This document shows, in pieces, positions 25,166-32,918 of a stretch of 47,221 nucleotides of DNA. The position numbers and the translations under genes were made by a program. The first letter of the stretch is position 1, and each line of letters begins with the position of its first letter. Below the pieces are notes generated by a model. The model had not been told where the DNA came from and ran no database searches. It saw only the letters and a program-made list of their open reading frames with translations. The stretch comes from Candidatus Rokuibacteriota bacterium (GTDB lineage Bacteria; Methylomirabilota; Methylomirabilia; Rokubacteriales; CSP1-6). The stretch spans positions 1 to 47,221 of the forward strand of contig JACPCW010000109.1 in assembly GCA_016184365.1 (NCBI GenBank), given 5' to 3'.

Positions 25166-26202
25166 GCGGGCACGGCCTCCCGCAGCTGACCGCATGCGGC
25201 GCCGATGTCCTCGCCCTTGCTCCAGCGCACCGTCGTCGTCACGCCGGCGCCGAGCAGGATGGACTGAAACGCGAGGATCCTTGGCAGCGGCGGCCGGCGG
25301 AAGCGCGCGCCGGGCCAGTCGTTGAACGGGATGAGGTTGACCTTCGCGCGCACGCCGCGGAGCAGTTTCGCGACTCGGTGCGCATCCTCGTCGCTGTCGT
25401 TGACGCCCTCGAGCAGCACGTACTCGAAGAACACGCGCTGGCGCGGCGCGAGCGGGTACTGGCGCACCGCGTTCATCAGCGTCTCGAGGTCGAACGAGCG
25501 GTTCACCGGCATCAGGCGGCCACGGACCTCGTCGGACGCTGCGTGCAGCGAGATCGCGAGGTTCACGCCCAGCCCTTCGCGCGCGAGCCGCTCGATGCCC
25601 GGCACGAGGCCGACCGTCGACACGGTGATGCGTCGCGGCGAGTAGCCGAGCCCGAGCTTCGGATCCGTCATGACGTGGACCGCGCGCACGACCGCTTTCA
25701 GATTCGCGAGCGGCTCCCCCATCCCCATGAACACCATGTGCGTGACGCGCCGGTCCTCGTCGCGGAGCAGCGCATTGGCGAGGAGCAGCTGGCCGAGGAT
25801 CTCCGCTTCCGTCAGGTTGCGGTCGACGCCCATCGTGCCGGTCAGGCAGAAGGCGCACTCGAAGCCGCACCCGACCTGCGTAGACAGGCAGAGCGTCGTG
25901 CGGTCATCGTCGGGCATCACGACGGCGCTGACGCGACCGCCGTCCTCGAGCTTCAGGACGATCTTGCGGCTCCCGTCCGCCGACGGTGTCACGCGCTCGA
26001 CGGTTGGCAGGCCGATGCACGCGTGCTCGGCGAGCGCTTCGCGGAATTCACGCGGCAGATCGGTCATGTCCGCGAGATCGAGCACACCTTTCCGATACAT
26101 CCAGGTCGCGATCTGTCGTCCGCGGTATCGCGACTGCCCGAGTTGCACCGCGAGCTCTTCGAGTTCCGAAGGAAGGAGACCAACGAGATTCGTTGCTGAC
26201 AT
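25162..26202 (-). CDS. rlmN: 23S rRNA/tRNA adenine-C2 methyltransferase RlmN
   Basis: A 346-residue radical SAM methyltransferase: C-G-F-E-C-A-F-C cluster motif (Cys112, Cys116, Cys119), F-M-G-M-G-E-P-L, and the C-terminal catalytic Cys337 in A-A-C-G-Q-L. It methylates A2503 of 23S rRNA and A37 of some tRNAs. The start M-S-A-T-N at 26202 is chosen because the family begins here and a TATTCT box lies 8 nt upstream, implying a leaderless message. It heads the unit rlmN-mtaB-mtnP-pfkB-larE-larB-larC. Confidence 0.95.
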   Translation of the reverse strand: MSATNLVGLLPSELEELAVQLGQSRYRGRQIATWMYRKGVLDLADMTDLPREFREALAEHACIGLPTVERVTPSADGSRKIVLKLEDGGRVSAVVMPDDDRTTLCLSTQVGCGFECAFCLTGTMGVDRNLTEAEILGQLLLANALLRDEDRRVTHMVFMGMGEPLANLKAVVRAVHVMTDPKLGLGYSPRRITVSTVGLVPGIERLAREGLGVNLAISLHAASDEVRGRLMPVNRSFDLETLMNAVRQYPLAPRQRVFFEYVLLEGVNDSDEDAHRVAKLLRGVRAKVNLIPFNDWPGARFRRPPLPRILAFQSILLGAGVTTTVRWSKGEDIGAACGQLREAVPA

Positions 26203-26210
26203 TCGTGGGA

Positions 26211-26216
26211 AGAATA
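26211..26216 (-). promoter_or_regulatory. -10 element (TATTCT) 8 nt before rlmN start
   Basis: TATTCT on the minus strand is separated from the rlmN ATG by 8 bases, a spacing that puts the RNA start at or beside the start codon. Confidence 0.5.
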
Positions 26217-26237
26217 ACACGCCGATTCGACACGGAG

Positions 26238-26271
26238 TTTTCCACACGGCCTGTGAGCGACCCGTGGATAA
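26238..26271. other. Two DnaA-box-like nonamers
   Basis: TTTTCCACA on the plus strand (26238-26246) and TTATCCACG on the minus strand (26263-26271) each differ by one base from TTATCCACA. An AT-rich stretch (26294-26305) follows. They lie in the 180-bp gap between rlmN and the glycerate kinase gene. Confidence 0.3.
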
Positions 26272-26382
26272 CCCTGTGGGTGTCGCGACCGCGTGAAAAA
26301 TTTATTGCGCACTTAGAGCGGTTCGCTCATCCGCTGAGCACTCGCGCCGAACATTACTGCACAGCATCGGCGATGCCAAACG

Positions 26383-27651
26383 CTACCGGCGGGCGATGAC
26401 GTACAGGTCGAGGAGATTCGTGTTCGTCGGGCCGGTGACGATCAGATCGCCCGTCGCGCGAAGGAACGTGTGAGCGTCGTTGTCGCCGAGCGATCGGACG
26501 GCGTCGGCGCCGCGCGCGCGCCCGCGTGCGACCGTCGAGCCGTCGACGACGGCGCCGGCCGCATCCGTTGGACCGTCCGTGCCATCCGTGCCCGCCGCAA
26601 GCACGACGAGATCGTCCTGCCCATCGATCGTGATCGCGGCGGCGAGCGCGAATTCCTGACACCGGCCACCAACGCCGGTTCCCTTCACCGTCACCGTCGT
26701 CTCGCCGGCGGCAATCAGGCACGAGCCTGACGGCAGCGCCCGCGCCCGGCCGATCAGCTCGAGGGCGACCGCGCGCGCTTCGCCTTCGAGCGAGCGCGTG
26801 AGGAGCTGCGGCACCAGGCCCGCGCGGGCGGCCGCGTCGACCGCCGCGTCGGTGATCACGGTGTTGTTCCCGATGATCGCGTTCGTCACGCGGTCGAAGA
26901 GCGCATCGCCGGGCTTCGGCGTCTCGTCGATCTCGCCGCGCGCGCCCGATGCCAGCCGGTCACGCACCGACGCCGGCACGCGATCGCTGACGCCGCGCCG
27001 ATCGAGCACGGTCAAGGCATCCGCGAAGGTGGTCCGATCGGGCGCCGTCGGTCCGGAGGCGATGACGTCGATGGGATCCCCGATCACGTCGGACAGCGCG
27101 AGCGTCACCAGGCGAGCCGGCGCCGCGGCACGCGCCAGCTGACCGCCCTTGAATCGCGACAGGTGCTTGCGCACGGCGTTCAGCTCGCCGATCGTCGCGC
27201 CCGCCTCGAGCAGCAGCCGCGTCACGGCTTGTTTCTCGGCCAGCGTGACGGGCGGCGCGGGCGCCGGCGTCAGCGCCGAGCCACCGCCCGAGACGAGAAA
27301 GAGGAGGAGATCGTGCGCGCCCGCCTGACGCGCGAGGTCGAGCAGCGTCGCCGCGGCGGTCTCGCCGCGCGCGTCGGGCACGGGATGACGCGCCTCGGCG
27401 AGTCGCACGCGACGCGTCGGCCGCAGGTACCCGTCCTTGACGACGACGTAGCCGCCGGCGATCCGGTCGCCGAGGAGGTCTTCGGCCGCAGCGGCCATCG
27501 CCGCGCCCGCCTTGCCGCAGCCGAGCACGATGACGCGGCGGGCGGCGTCGAGATCGGCGACACCGCGGAGCGCGCGCGCGACCATCGGGGCGGGATCGCC
27601 GGCGGCGAGCGCGGCGCGCCACACCTCGAGCAACGTGTCGCGTAGGGTCAT
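26383..27651 (-). CDS. Glycerate 2-kinase (MOFRL family)
   Basis: A 422-residue MOFRL-family kinase with G-C-G-K-A-G-A-A-M-A (about 44-53), L-V-S-G-G-G-S-A-L (about 118-126), A-V-R-K-H-L-S-x-x-K-G-G-Q-L, and the C-terminal A-G-T-D-G-T-D-G-P-T-D-A-A-G-A signature. It phosphorylates D-glycerate to 2-phosphoglycerate in the cytoplasm, as in serine-cycle or photorespiration-like pathways. ATG start with AGGT directly upstream; hairpin repeat R7 separates it from the aminotransferase gene. Confidence 0.93.
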   Translation of the reverse strand: MTLRDTLLEVWRAALAAGDPAPMVARALRGVADLDAARRVIVLGCGKAGAAMAAAAEDLLGDRIAGGYVVVKDGYLRPTRRVRLAEARHPVPDARGETAAATLLDLARQAGAHDLLLFLVSGGGSALTPAPAPPVTLAEKQAVTRLLLEAGATIGELNAVRKHLSRFKGGQLARAAAPARLVTLALSDVIGDPIDVIASGPTAPDRTTFADALTVLDRRGVSDRVPASVRDRLASGARGEIDETPKPGDALFDRVTNAIIGNNTVITDAAVDAAARAGLVPQLLTRSLEGEARAVALELIGRARALPSGSCLIAAGETTVTVKGTGVGGRCQEFALAAAITIDGQDDLVVLAAGTDGTDGPTDAAGAVVDGSTVARGRARGADAVRSLGDNDAHTFLRATGDLIVTGPTNTNLLDLYVIARR

Positions 27652-27656
27652 ACCTG

Positions 27657-27733
27657 CTGGGGGGCCCCGACATGGCCCCCCGGACCCCCCACCGCTCCGA
27701 GCGCCCCGGCGAAGCCGGCGCGCTCGTCGATCA
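27657..27733 (-). repeat. Dispersed hairpin element, copy R7
   Basis: The best-formed copy: stem GGGGGGCCCC...GGCCCCCC (27659-27681), C-run, CCGCTCCGAGCG (a CGCTC/GAGCG mini-hairpin), then CCCCGGCGAAGCCGG and CGCTCGTCGA. It begins 5 bases before the glycerate kinase start codon. Confidence 0.9.
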
Positions 27734-27771
27734 CGCGCGCGGTCATGAGGCGTTGAGGCCCGTCAGGCGGG

Positions 27772-28935
27772 CTACCGGGCGAGCTTGAGCAGACGCTCGC
27801 CGGCCTCGCGCAGCACGTCGTCGGTCTTCGGGAAGCAGAAGCGGATCTTCGTCGTGCCGAGGTCGCGGTGCGCGTAGAACGACGAGCCGGGGACGGTCGC
27901 GACGCCGATTTCCTTGATCAGGAACATCGCGAACTCGGTGTCATCGGCGATGCGGTGCCGTTCCATGAAGTGCGCGACGTCCGTGAGGATGTAGTACGCG
28001 CCGCTCGGCCGGTACGTCACGAAGCCGGCGCGCTCGAGCGCCCCGAGCAGCAGATCGCGCTTGGCCTGATACATCTCCCGGAGCCAGACGTAATAGCTGT
28101 CCGGGAGCGTCAGCGCGGTGACGGCGGCTTCCTGCAGCGGATGCGGCGCGCCCACCGTGACGAAATCGTGCGCGCGGCGGATGCCGGTGCTGAGCTCGGG
28201 CGGCGCGATCGCCCAGCCGATGCGCCAGCCGGTGACCGAGTACGACTTCGAGATGCCGGAGATCGTGACCGTCCGCTCCGCCATGCCGGGCAGCGTCGCG
28301 ATCGCGGTGTGACCGAGCCCGTCGTACACGATGTGCTCGTAGATCTCGTCGGTGATCGCGAGCAGATCGTGGCGCCGGCAGAGATCCGCGATGAGCTCGA
28401 GCTCGGCGCGCGAGAACACCTTGCCGCTCGGGTTGTTCGGCGTGTTGAACACGATGGCACGTGTCCGCGGCGACACGGCGCGCTCGAGTCGCTCGGGATC
28501 GAACGTGAAGTCCGGACCTTCGAGCGGCACCCACACGGGCTCGGCGCCCGCGATGATGCAGCCGGGACCGTAATTCTCGTAGAAGGGCTCGAAGATGATG
28601 ACCTCGTCGCCGGGATTCAGGACGGCGAGGAGCGTGGAGAGCATCGTCTCCGTCGACCCGCAGCAGACCGTCACGTGCTGGTCCGGATCGAGCGCGATGC
28701 CGTAGAACTTCCGGTACTTGTCGACGATCGCGCGCCGGAGCCGCGGTGCGCCCCACGTGATCGCGTATTGGTGGAAGTCGCCGTCGAGGGCGCGGTGCGC
28801 GGCGTCGATGAGCGCGTCCGGCGGACGGAAGTTCGGCATCCCCTGCGCGAGATTCACGCCGCCGTGCTGGCTGACGACGCGGGTCATCTCGCGGATCACC
28901 GATTCCGTGAAGCCCTGGACGCGCTTCGAGAGCAC
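27772..28935 (-). CDS. Class I/II PLP aminotransferase
   Basis: A 387-residue fold-type I aminotransferase. The PLP lysine is Lys230 in S-G-I-S-K-S-Y-S-V-T-G-W-R-I-G, with N-T-P-N-N-P-S-G-K (164-172), D-E-I-Y (196-199) and the C-terminal R-F-C-F carboxylate-binding Arg. It most resembles aspartate/aromatic or methionine (YbdL-type) aminotransferases; substrate not assignable. GTG start 4 bases after the sulfur-carrier stop, so it is cotranscribed with the carrier and thrC. Confidence 0.9.
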   Translation of the reverse strand: MLSKRVQGFTESVIREMTRVVSQHGGVNLAQGMPNFRPPDALIDAAHRALDGDFHQYAITWGAPRLRRAIVDKYRKFYGIALDPDQHVTVCCGSTETMLSTLLAVLNPGDEVIIFEPFYENYGPGCIIAGAEPVWVPLEGPDFTFDPERLERAVSPRTRAIVFNTPNNPSGKVFSRAELELIADLCRRHDLLAITDEIYEHIVYDGLGHTAIATLPGMAERTVTISGISKSYSVTGWRIGWAIAPPELSTGIRRAHDFVTVGAPHPLQEAAVTALTLPDSYYVWLREMYQAKRDLLLGALERAGFVTYRPSGAYYILTDVAHFMERHRIADDTEFAMFLIKEIGVATVPGSSFYAHRDLGTTKIRFCFPKTDDVLREAGERLLKLAR

Positions 28936-28939
28936 CGGC

Positions 28940-29218
28940 TCAGCGGCCGCCGGCGATCGCGGGAACGATCGAGACCTGATCGCCGTCCTTCAGCGCCGTC
29001 TTGTTGTTGTCGAGGAAGCGGATGTCTTCCTCGTTGACGTAGATGTTGATGAAGCGGCGGATCTCGCCGGCTTCGTCCACCAGACGCTCGCGGAGGCCGG
29101 GGAACTGCCGCTCGAGGTCCTCGACGACGGCGGCGACGGTGTCGCCCTTCGCCTGGACCTCGGCGTTGCCCTTCGTGATCGTGCGGAGCGGCGTCGGAAT
29201 GCGAACGGTCAGCGCCAT
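28940..29218 (-). CDS. MoaD/ThiS-like ubiquitin-fold sulfur carrier
   Basis: A 92-residue beta-grasp protein of the MoaD/ThiS/CysO type, with V-R-I-P-T-P-L-R at the start and a C-terminus V-S-I-V-P-A-I-A-G-G-R. The Gly-Gly pair needed for thiocarboxylate formation is at 90-91, but one Arg follows, so removal of Arg92 by a protease would be required before activation. Sequence and length are nearer CysO-type carriers than MoaD. It lies between thrC and a PLP aminotransferase on the same strand; no moaE, thiG or Mec-type protease is near. Confidence 0.85.
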   Translation of the reverse strand: MALTVRIPTPLRTITKGNAEVQAKGDTVAAVVEDLERQFPGLRERLVDEAGEIRRFINIYVNEEDIRFLDNNKTALKDGDQVSIVPAIAGGR

Positions 29219-29292
29219 GTCGGCCTCCTACGTATGGGACGCGAAATCGCCCAGCGATGATTCCGCAATCGGTCGCGACCTTCGGCGCGCGA

Positions 29293-30576
29293 TCATTTCC
29301 AGCACTTCGCGAGTGCGTTCTCGAAGGCGGCGAGCGTGGGCCGGATCGTGAGATCGGCGGCGAGCCGGCTGGCGAGCGCGTCCGGCGTCTTCAACCCCGT
29401 GCCGGTGATGCACACGACGACGGACTCGTCGCGCGCGATGACGCCGCGCTCGACGAGCTTGCGCGTCGCGGCGACGGTCACGCCGCCGGCCGCCTCGGCG
29501 AAGATGCCCTCCGTGCGCGCGAGCAGCAGCATGCCGTCGACGATCTCGTCGTCGGTCGCATGCTCGCCGGTCCCGCCGGAGGCCTTCGCGGTGCGATACG
29601 CGTAGTAGCCGTCGCCGGGGTTGCCCATCGCGAGCGACTTCGCGATCGTGTTCGGCCGCACGGGCTTGCAGACGTCGGTGTCGTCCTTGATCATGGTGAC
29701 GATCGGCCCGCAGCCGGCCGGCTGCGCGGCGTGCACGCGCGTGCGGACCGGTGCGTCGATGAGCCCGAGCCGCGCGAGCTCCGTCATCGCCTTCCAGATC
29801 TGTGTCATCAGCGAGCCGCCGGCGCACGGGACGACGACGTGCACGGGCGCGCGCCAGCCGAGCTGCTCGACGATTTCATAGCCGTACGTCTTCGCGCCCT
29901 CGGCGTAGTAGGGCCGCAGATTGGCGTTCACGAACGCCCAGGGAAACCGGTCGCCGACCTCGAGCGCGAGCCGGTTGACCTCGTCGTACGTGCCCTCGAC
30001 GGCGACGAGCGTTGCCCCATAGACGAGTGTGCCGACGACCCTCGAAGGCTCGAGATCCGCCGGGATGAAGACGAACGACTTCAGCCGACCTTCGGCGGCA
30101 TGCGCCGCGACGGAGTTGGCGAGGTTGCCGGTGGACGCGCACGCGATGGTGTCGAAGCCGAACTCGCGCGCCTTGGCGACGGCGACGGCGACCACGCGGT
30201 CCTTGAACGACGCCGTGGGATGGCAGACGGCGTCGTTCTTGACCCATACGTCGCGCACGCCGAGCGCGTCGGCGAGATTGCGGGCGCGGACGAGCGGCGT
30301 GAAGCCGACGTTGACGCCGACGGGCGGCTCCCCGTCGACGGGGAGCAGGTCGCGATAGCGCCACATCGTCGGCGGACCGGCGGCGATCGTCTCGCGCGTC
30401 ACGCGTCCGGCGAGCGCGTCGTACCGATAGTCGACGTCGAGCGGGCCGAAGCATTGCTCGCAGACCTGCATCGGACCGGCGGGATAGACGTGACCGCATT
30501 CGCGGCACGTGAGACGGTTCAGCGTCTCCACCGTCGCTCCATCGGTCGGGGAATTGAGCCCCGTTCTCGACTCCAC
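29293..30576 (-). CDS. thrC: Threonine synthase with N-terminal zinc ribbon
   Basis: A 427-residue PLP enzyme of the threonine synthase family. The N-terminal zinc ribbon is Cys24-x2-Cys27 and Cys39-x2-Cys42, the PLP lysine is Lys125 in T-A-S-F-K-D-R, and a glycine loop A-C-A-S-T-G-N-L-A-N is followed by T-G-T-G-L-K near the end. It converts O-phosphohomoserine to threonine. The zinc-ribbon type is common where the gene pairs with a sulfur-carrier gene, as here. GTG start at 30576; GTG at codon 16 (30531) is an alternative. Confidence 0.92.
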   Translation of the reverse strand: MESRTGLNSPTDGATVETLNRLTCRECGHVYPAGPMQVCEQCFGPLDVDYRYDALAGRVTRETIAAGPPTMWRYRDLLPVDGEPPVGVNVGFTPLVRARNLADALGVRDVWVKNDAVCHPTASFKDRVVAVAVAKAREFGFDTIACASTGNLANSVAAHAAEGRLKSFVFIPADLEPSRVVGTLVYGATLVAVEGTYDEVNRLALEVGDRFPWAFVNANLRPYYAEGAKTYGYEIVEQLGWRAPVHVVVPCAGGSLMTQIWKAMTELARLGLIDAPVRTRVHAAQPAGCGPIVTMIKDDTDVCKPVRPNTIAKSLAMGNPGDGYYAYRTAKASGGTGEHATDDEIVDGMLLLARTEGIFAEAAGGVTVAATRKLVERGVIARDESVVVCITGTGLKTPDALASRLAADLTIRPTLAAFENALAKCWK

Positions 30577-30596
30577 CGACAGGCAGACATCTCGGC

Positions 30597-30602
30597 TACT
30601 CT
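30597..30602 (+). promoter_or_regulatory. -10 element (TACTCT) 8 nt before the membrane protein start
   Basis: TACTCT ends 8 bases before the GTG at 30611. On the opposite strand the same place reads TAGAGT, a possible -10 for the divergent thrC with a leader of about 15 nt. Confidence 0.4.
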
Positions 30603-30610
30603 AGCATGCC

Positions 30611-32506
30611 GTGACGCGTAACCGGGTCCTGCCGCTCGCGTTTTTGCTCGCGTGGATCGTCCTGTTCGGCGCGTTCGCGCTCGGTGTCTCACCCAGTGCG
30701 TTCGACGATCATCCCGGCCAGATCCATCGTGTGTGGCTCGCCGTCACGCACGGCCTCGCGCCGTGGACCTGGCACGACGGCTGGTGGGGCGGCTATCCCG
30801 AGCTGCAGTTCTATCCGCCGGGACTCGCGTATGCCGGGGCGCTGCTGCACCTCGCGTCGCTGCGAATGTTGTCGGTCGATGCGGCGTACCACGTCCTCGT
30901 GTGGATCGGCTGGGCGGCGCCCGGTCTCACCGTCTGGCTGCTGCTCGCGCGACTGCTCGGTCATGGCTGGGCCGCGCTTCCCGGGGCGTTCATCGCGCTC
31001 ACGCTCTCGGCCGGACTCGCGAGCGGCGTCGAAGGCGGCGTTCACATCGGCATGGTGCCGGCGCGGCTGGCCTGGGCGCTGCTGCCGCTGCTCGTCTGGA
31101 CGCTGCTGCGAGCGTCCAGCGGCCGCGCCGGGCTGACGGCGATTCCCCTGCTCACCGCGATCGCGGTGACGCATCCCGCGCACCTGCCGGCCGCCGGCGC
31201 GGCCGTCCTGTTCCGCGCCGCCACGCGCCGCGCTCTCGTCGCGGCCATGGTCACGCTCGTCTGCGCGGCGGCGCTGACCGGATTCTGGACGATTCCCCTC
31301 CTCGTCCGCGTTGCGGAGACGCGCGCGCTGGCGTGGGGCGGGCTGGCCGATCTGCTGGCGCTGCTCGTCCGGCAACCGCTCGCGATCGTCCTCGTCGCGC
31401 TCGCCGGTGTCGCGGTTGCGATGGCCCGCACGCCGGACGAACGGTTCGTGACACGGCTCCCGTGGCTTGCCGTGGCGATCGTCCTGATCGACGCCGTCGC
31501 GCTGGAGCCGCTCGGCCTCCGGTGGCTGCCGGCCGATCGGCTCGTCGACGCCGCGGTCATCCTGCTCGTCGTGGCCGCCGGCGTTGCGATCGGTCGCGGC
31601 ATCGACACCGCCGCGCGGCGAACGCCGCTGCCGCACGCCGCGCTGGCGATCGCCGGCATCGCGGCCATCGTCGCGCTGTCGGCGCCGGGCGAAACGCTGA
31701 CGCTGTGGCCGCGCCGCACCGTATGGCCGACGCTCGCCGCGACGGAGCGCGGTCTGCGGCTGCCGGAACTCTGGACGCGACTGCGCGACGTTCCGGACGG
31801 GCGTGTGCTGTTCGTGCGCTCGGGCGTCCCGCTCGTCTGGGGCACGGAGTGGTGGCGCCCGCACACGCACGCGACGGCGCTCACGCCGCGCCATGCCGGC
31901 CGCGCGATCGTGAACGGCACGTTCACGCATCCCTCGCCGGTCGCCGCGCTCGTCTATCGCGGCGATGCCGCCGGCGGACCGATCCGGCAGCTCGTCGAGC
32001 GCCTCGACGGGCGATCGCTCTTCGGCCGCCCGCTCGACACGCTGGACGCGGCGACGTTCAGCCGCTACGCCGATGGTCTCGGCGTCAGCGCCGTCGTCGC
32101 CCTCGACGAAGACCTCCCGTCGATCGCCTTCGTTCGCGACAACGGCGGCTATGTGCGCGTTGCGGCGCCCGAGCCGTTCGTCGTCTACGCGCGGCGTGCG
32201 CCGCTCGCCCTGCCCCGCCGCGTGGACGCCGGCCGCTGGACATTGATCGTGGATGGCGAACCGGGGACGTGGGTGACGACGCGGACGACGTACTACCCGC
32301 TCTGGCGCGTGCACGATGGCGAGCGCGCGCTCGCAACAAGACGCGGCGCGTACGGGGACCTCGAAGTGCGCCTGGACCGCCGCGGCGCGACGCTCGACCT
32401 TCGTTACGGGCCGGGACTGGCCGAGATCGCCGGGCTGGCCGTGACCGTGGTGGGTCTTGCGACCTGGGCCGGACTCATCGCGACGCGCATCCGCGCGCGC
32501 GGCTGA
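30611..32506 (+). CDS. Polytopic membrane protein, GT-C/YfhO-like
   Basis: A 631-residue integral membrane protein with about 10-12 hydrophobic segments in the first 355 residues, a long non-membrane domain (about 370-600), and one final helix (about 606-625). The layout, with an acidic/His extracytoplasmic loop after the first helix (F-D-D-H-P-G-Q-I-H-R-V-W), resembles lipid-linked-sugar-dependent (GT-C) glycosyltransferases and YfhO-like proteins. Function inferred from topology only. GTG start; convergent with the HbpS-like gene, one base between stops. Confidence 0.75.
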   Translation: MTRNRVLPLAFLLAWIVLFGAFALGVSPSAFDDHPGQIHRVWLAVTHGLAPWTWHDGWWGGYPELQFYPPGLAYAGALLHLASLRMLSVDAAYHVLVWIGWAAPGLTVWLLLARLLGHGWAALPGAFIALTLSAGLASGVEGGVHIGMVPARLAWALLPLLVWTLLRASSGRAGLTAIPLLTAIAVTHPAHLPAAGAAVLFRAATRRALVAAMVTLVCAAALTGFWTIPLLVRVAETRALAWGGLADLLALLVRQPLAIVLVALAGVAVAMARTPDERFVTRLPWLAVAIVLIDAVALEPLGLRWLPADRLVDAAVILLVVAAGVAIGRGIDTAARRTPLPHAALAIAGIAAIVALSAPGETLTLWPRRTVWPTLAATERGLRLPELWTRLRDVPDGRVLFVRSGVPLVWGTEWWRPHTHATALTPRHAGRAIVNGTFTHPSPVAALVYRGDAAGGPIRQLVERLDGRSLFGRPLDTLDAATFSRYADGLGVSAVVALDEDLPSIAFVRDNGGYVRVAAPEPFVVYARRAPLALPRRVDAGRWTLIVDGEPGTWVTTRTTYYPLWRVHDGERALATRRGAYGDLEVRLDRRGATLDLRYGPGLAEIAGLAVTVVGLATWAGLIATRIRARG

Positions 32507-32507
32507 T

Positions 32508-32918
32508 CTACTCCGCGGCGGCTTTCGCGCCGGCCACGGCGCATTCGTGATCCTGCTCGCCCGTGCCGCCACCGCAGCCGATGCCGCCGATGACGCGTCC
32601 GCCACGGATGATCGGCACGCCGCCGTTGGTCGGCAGCGCCTCGCCGCGTACGACCGTGGGCATGAGCGTCCAGAACGGCGAGTTCTCCGCGACCATCGTG
32701 CCGAGCTCGCCGGTCGCCTTGCGGAACGCCGCGGCGGCGACCGCCTTGGCGCGCGAGGTATCCGGCGTGAGGAACCCGGTGCCGTCACCGCGTGCCGAGA
32801 GCACGAGCCGGCCGGCCTCGTCGACGACCGTGACCGTCATCGGCGTGCCGAGGGTCTTCGCGCGCTCCTGCGCGGCGTGCACGGCCCGTTCCGCCATCGA
32901 GAGCGTCAGATCGATCAT
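32508..32918 (-). CDS. HbpS/GlcG-like (DUF336) protein
   Basis: A 136-residue single-domain protein of the HbpS/GlcG/PduO-C family: V-D-E-A-G-R-L-V, the A-x-x-K-A-x-x-A-A-x-F segment and the glycine-rich G-G-V-P-I-I-R-G-G-R-V-I-G-G-I-G. Family members bind haem or corrinoids, or lie beside glycolate metabolism genes; the role here is unknown. The ATG overlaps the PhoD stop (ATGA), so it is the last gene of the phosphatase operon. Confidence 0.88.
   Translation of the reverse strand: MIDLTLSMAERAVHAAQERAKTLGTPMTVTVVDEAGRLVLSARGDGTGFLTPDTSRAKAVAAAAFRKATGELGTMVAENSPFWTLMPTVVRGEALPTNGGVPIIRGGRVIGGIGCGGGTGEQDHECAVAGAKAAAE

Noticed and set aside
23855-25870. 671-residue form of the MtaB frame
   Set aside because: The first 235 residues are the shadow of rlmN; the GTGA overlap gives the natural start.
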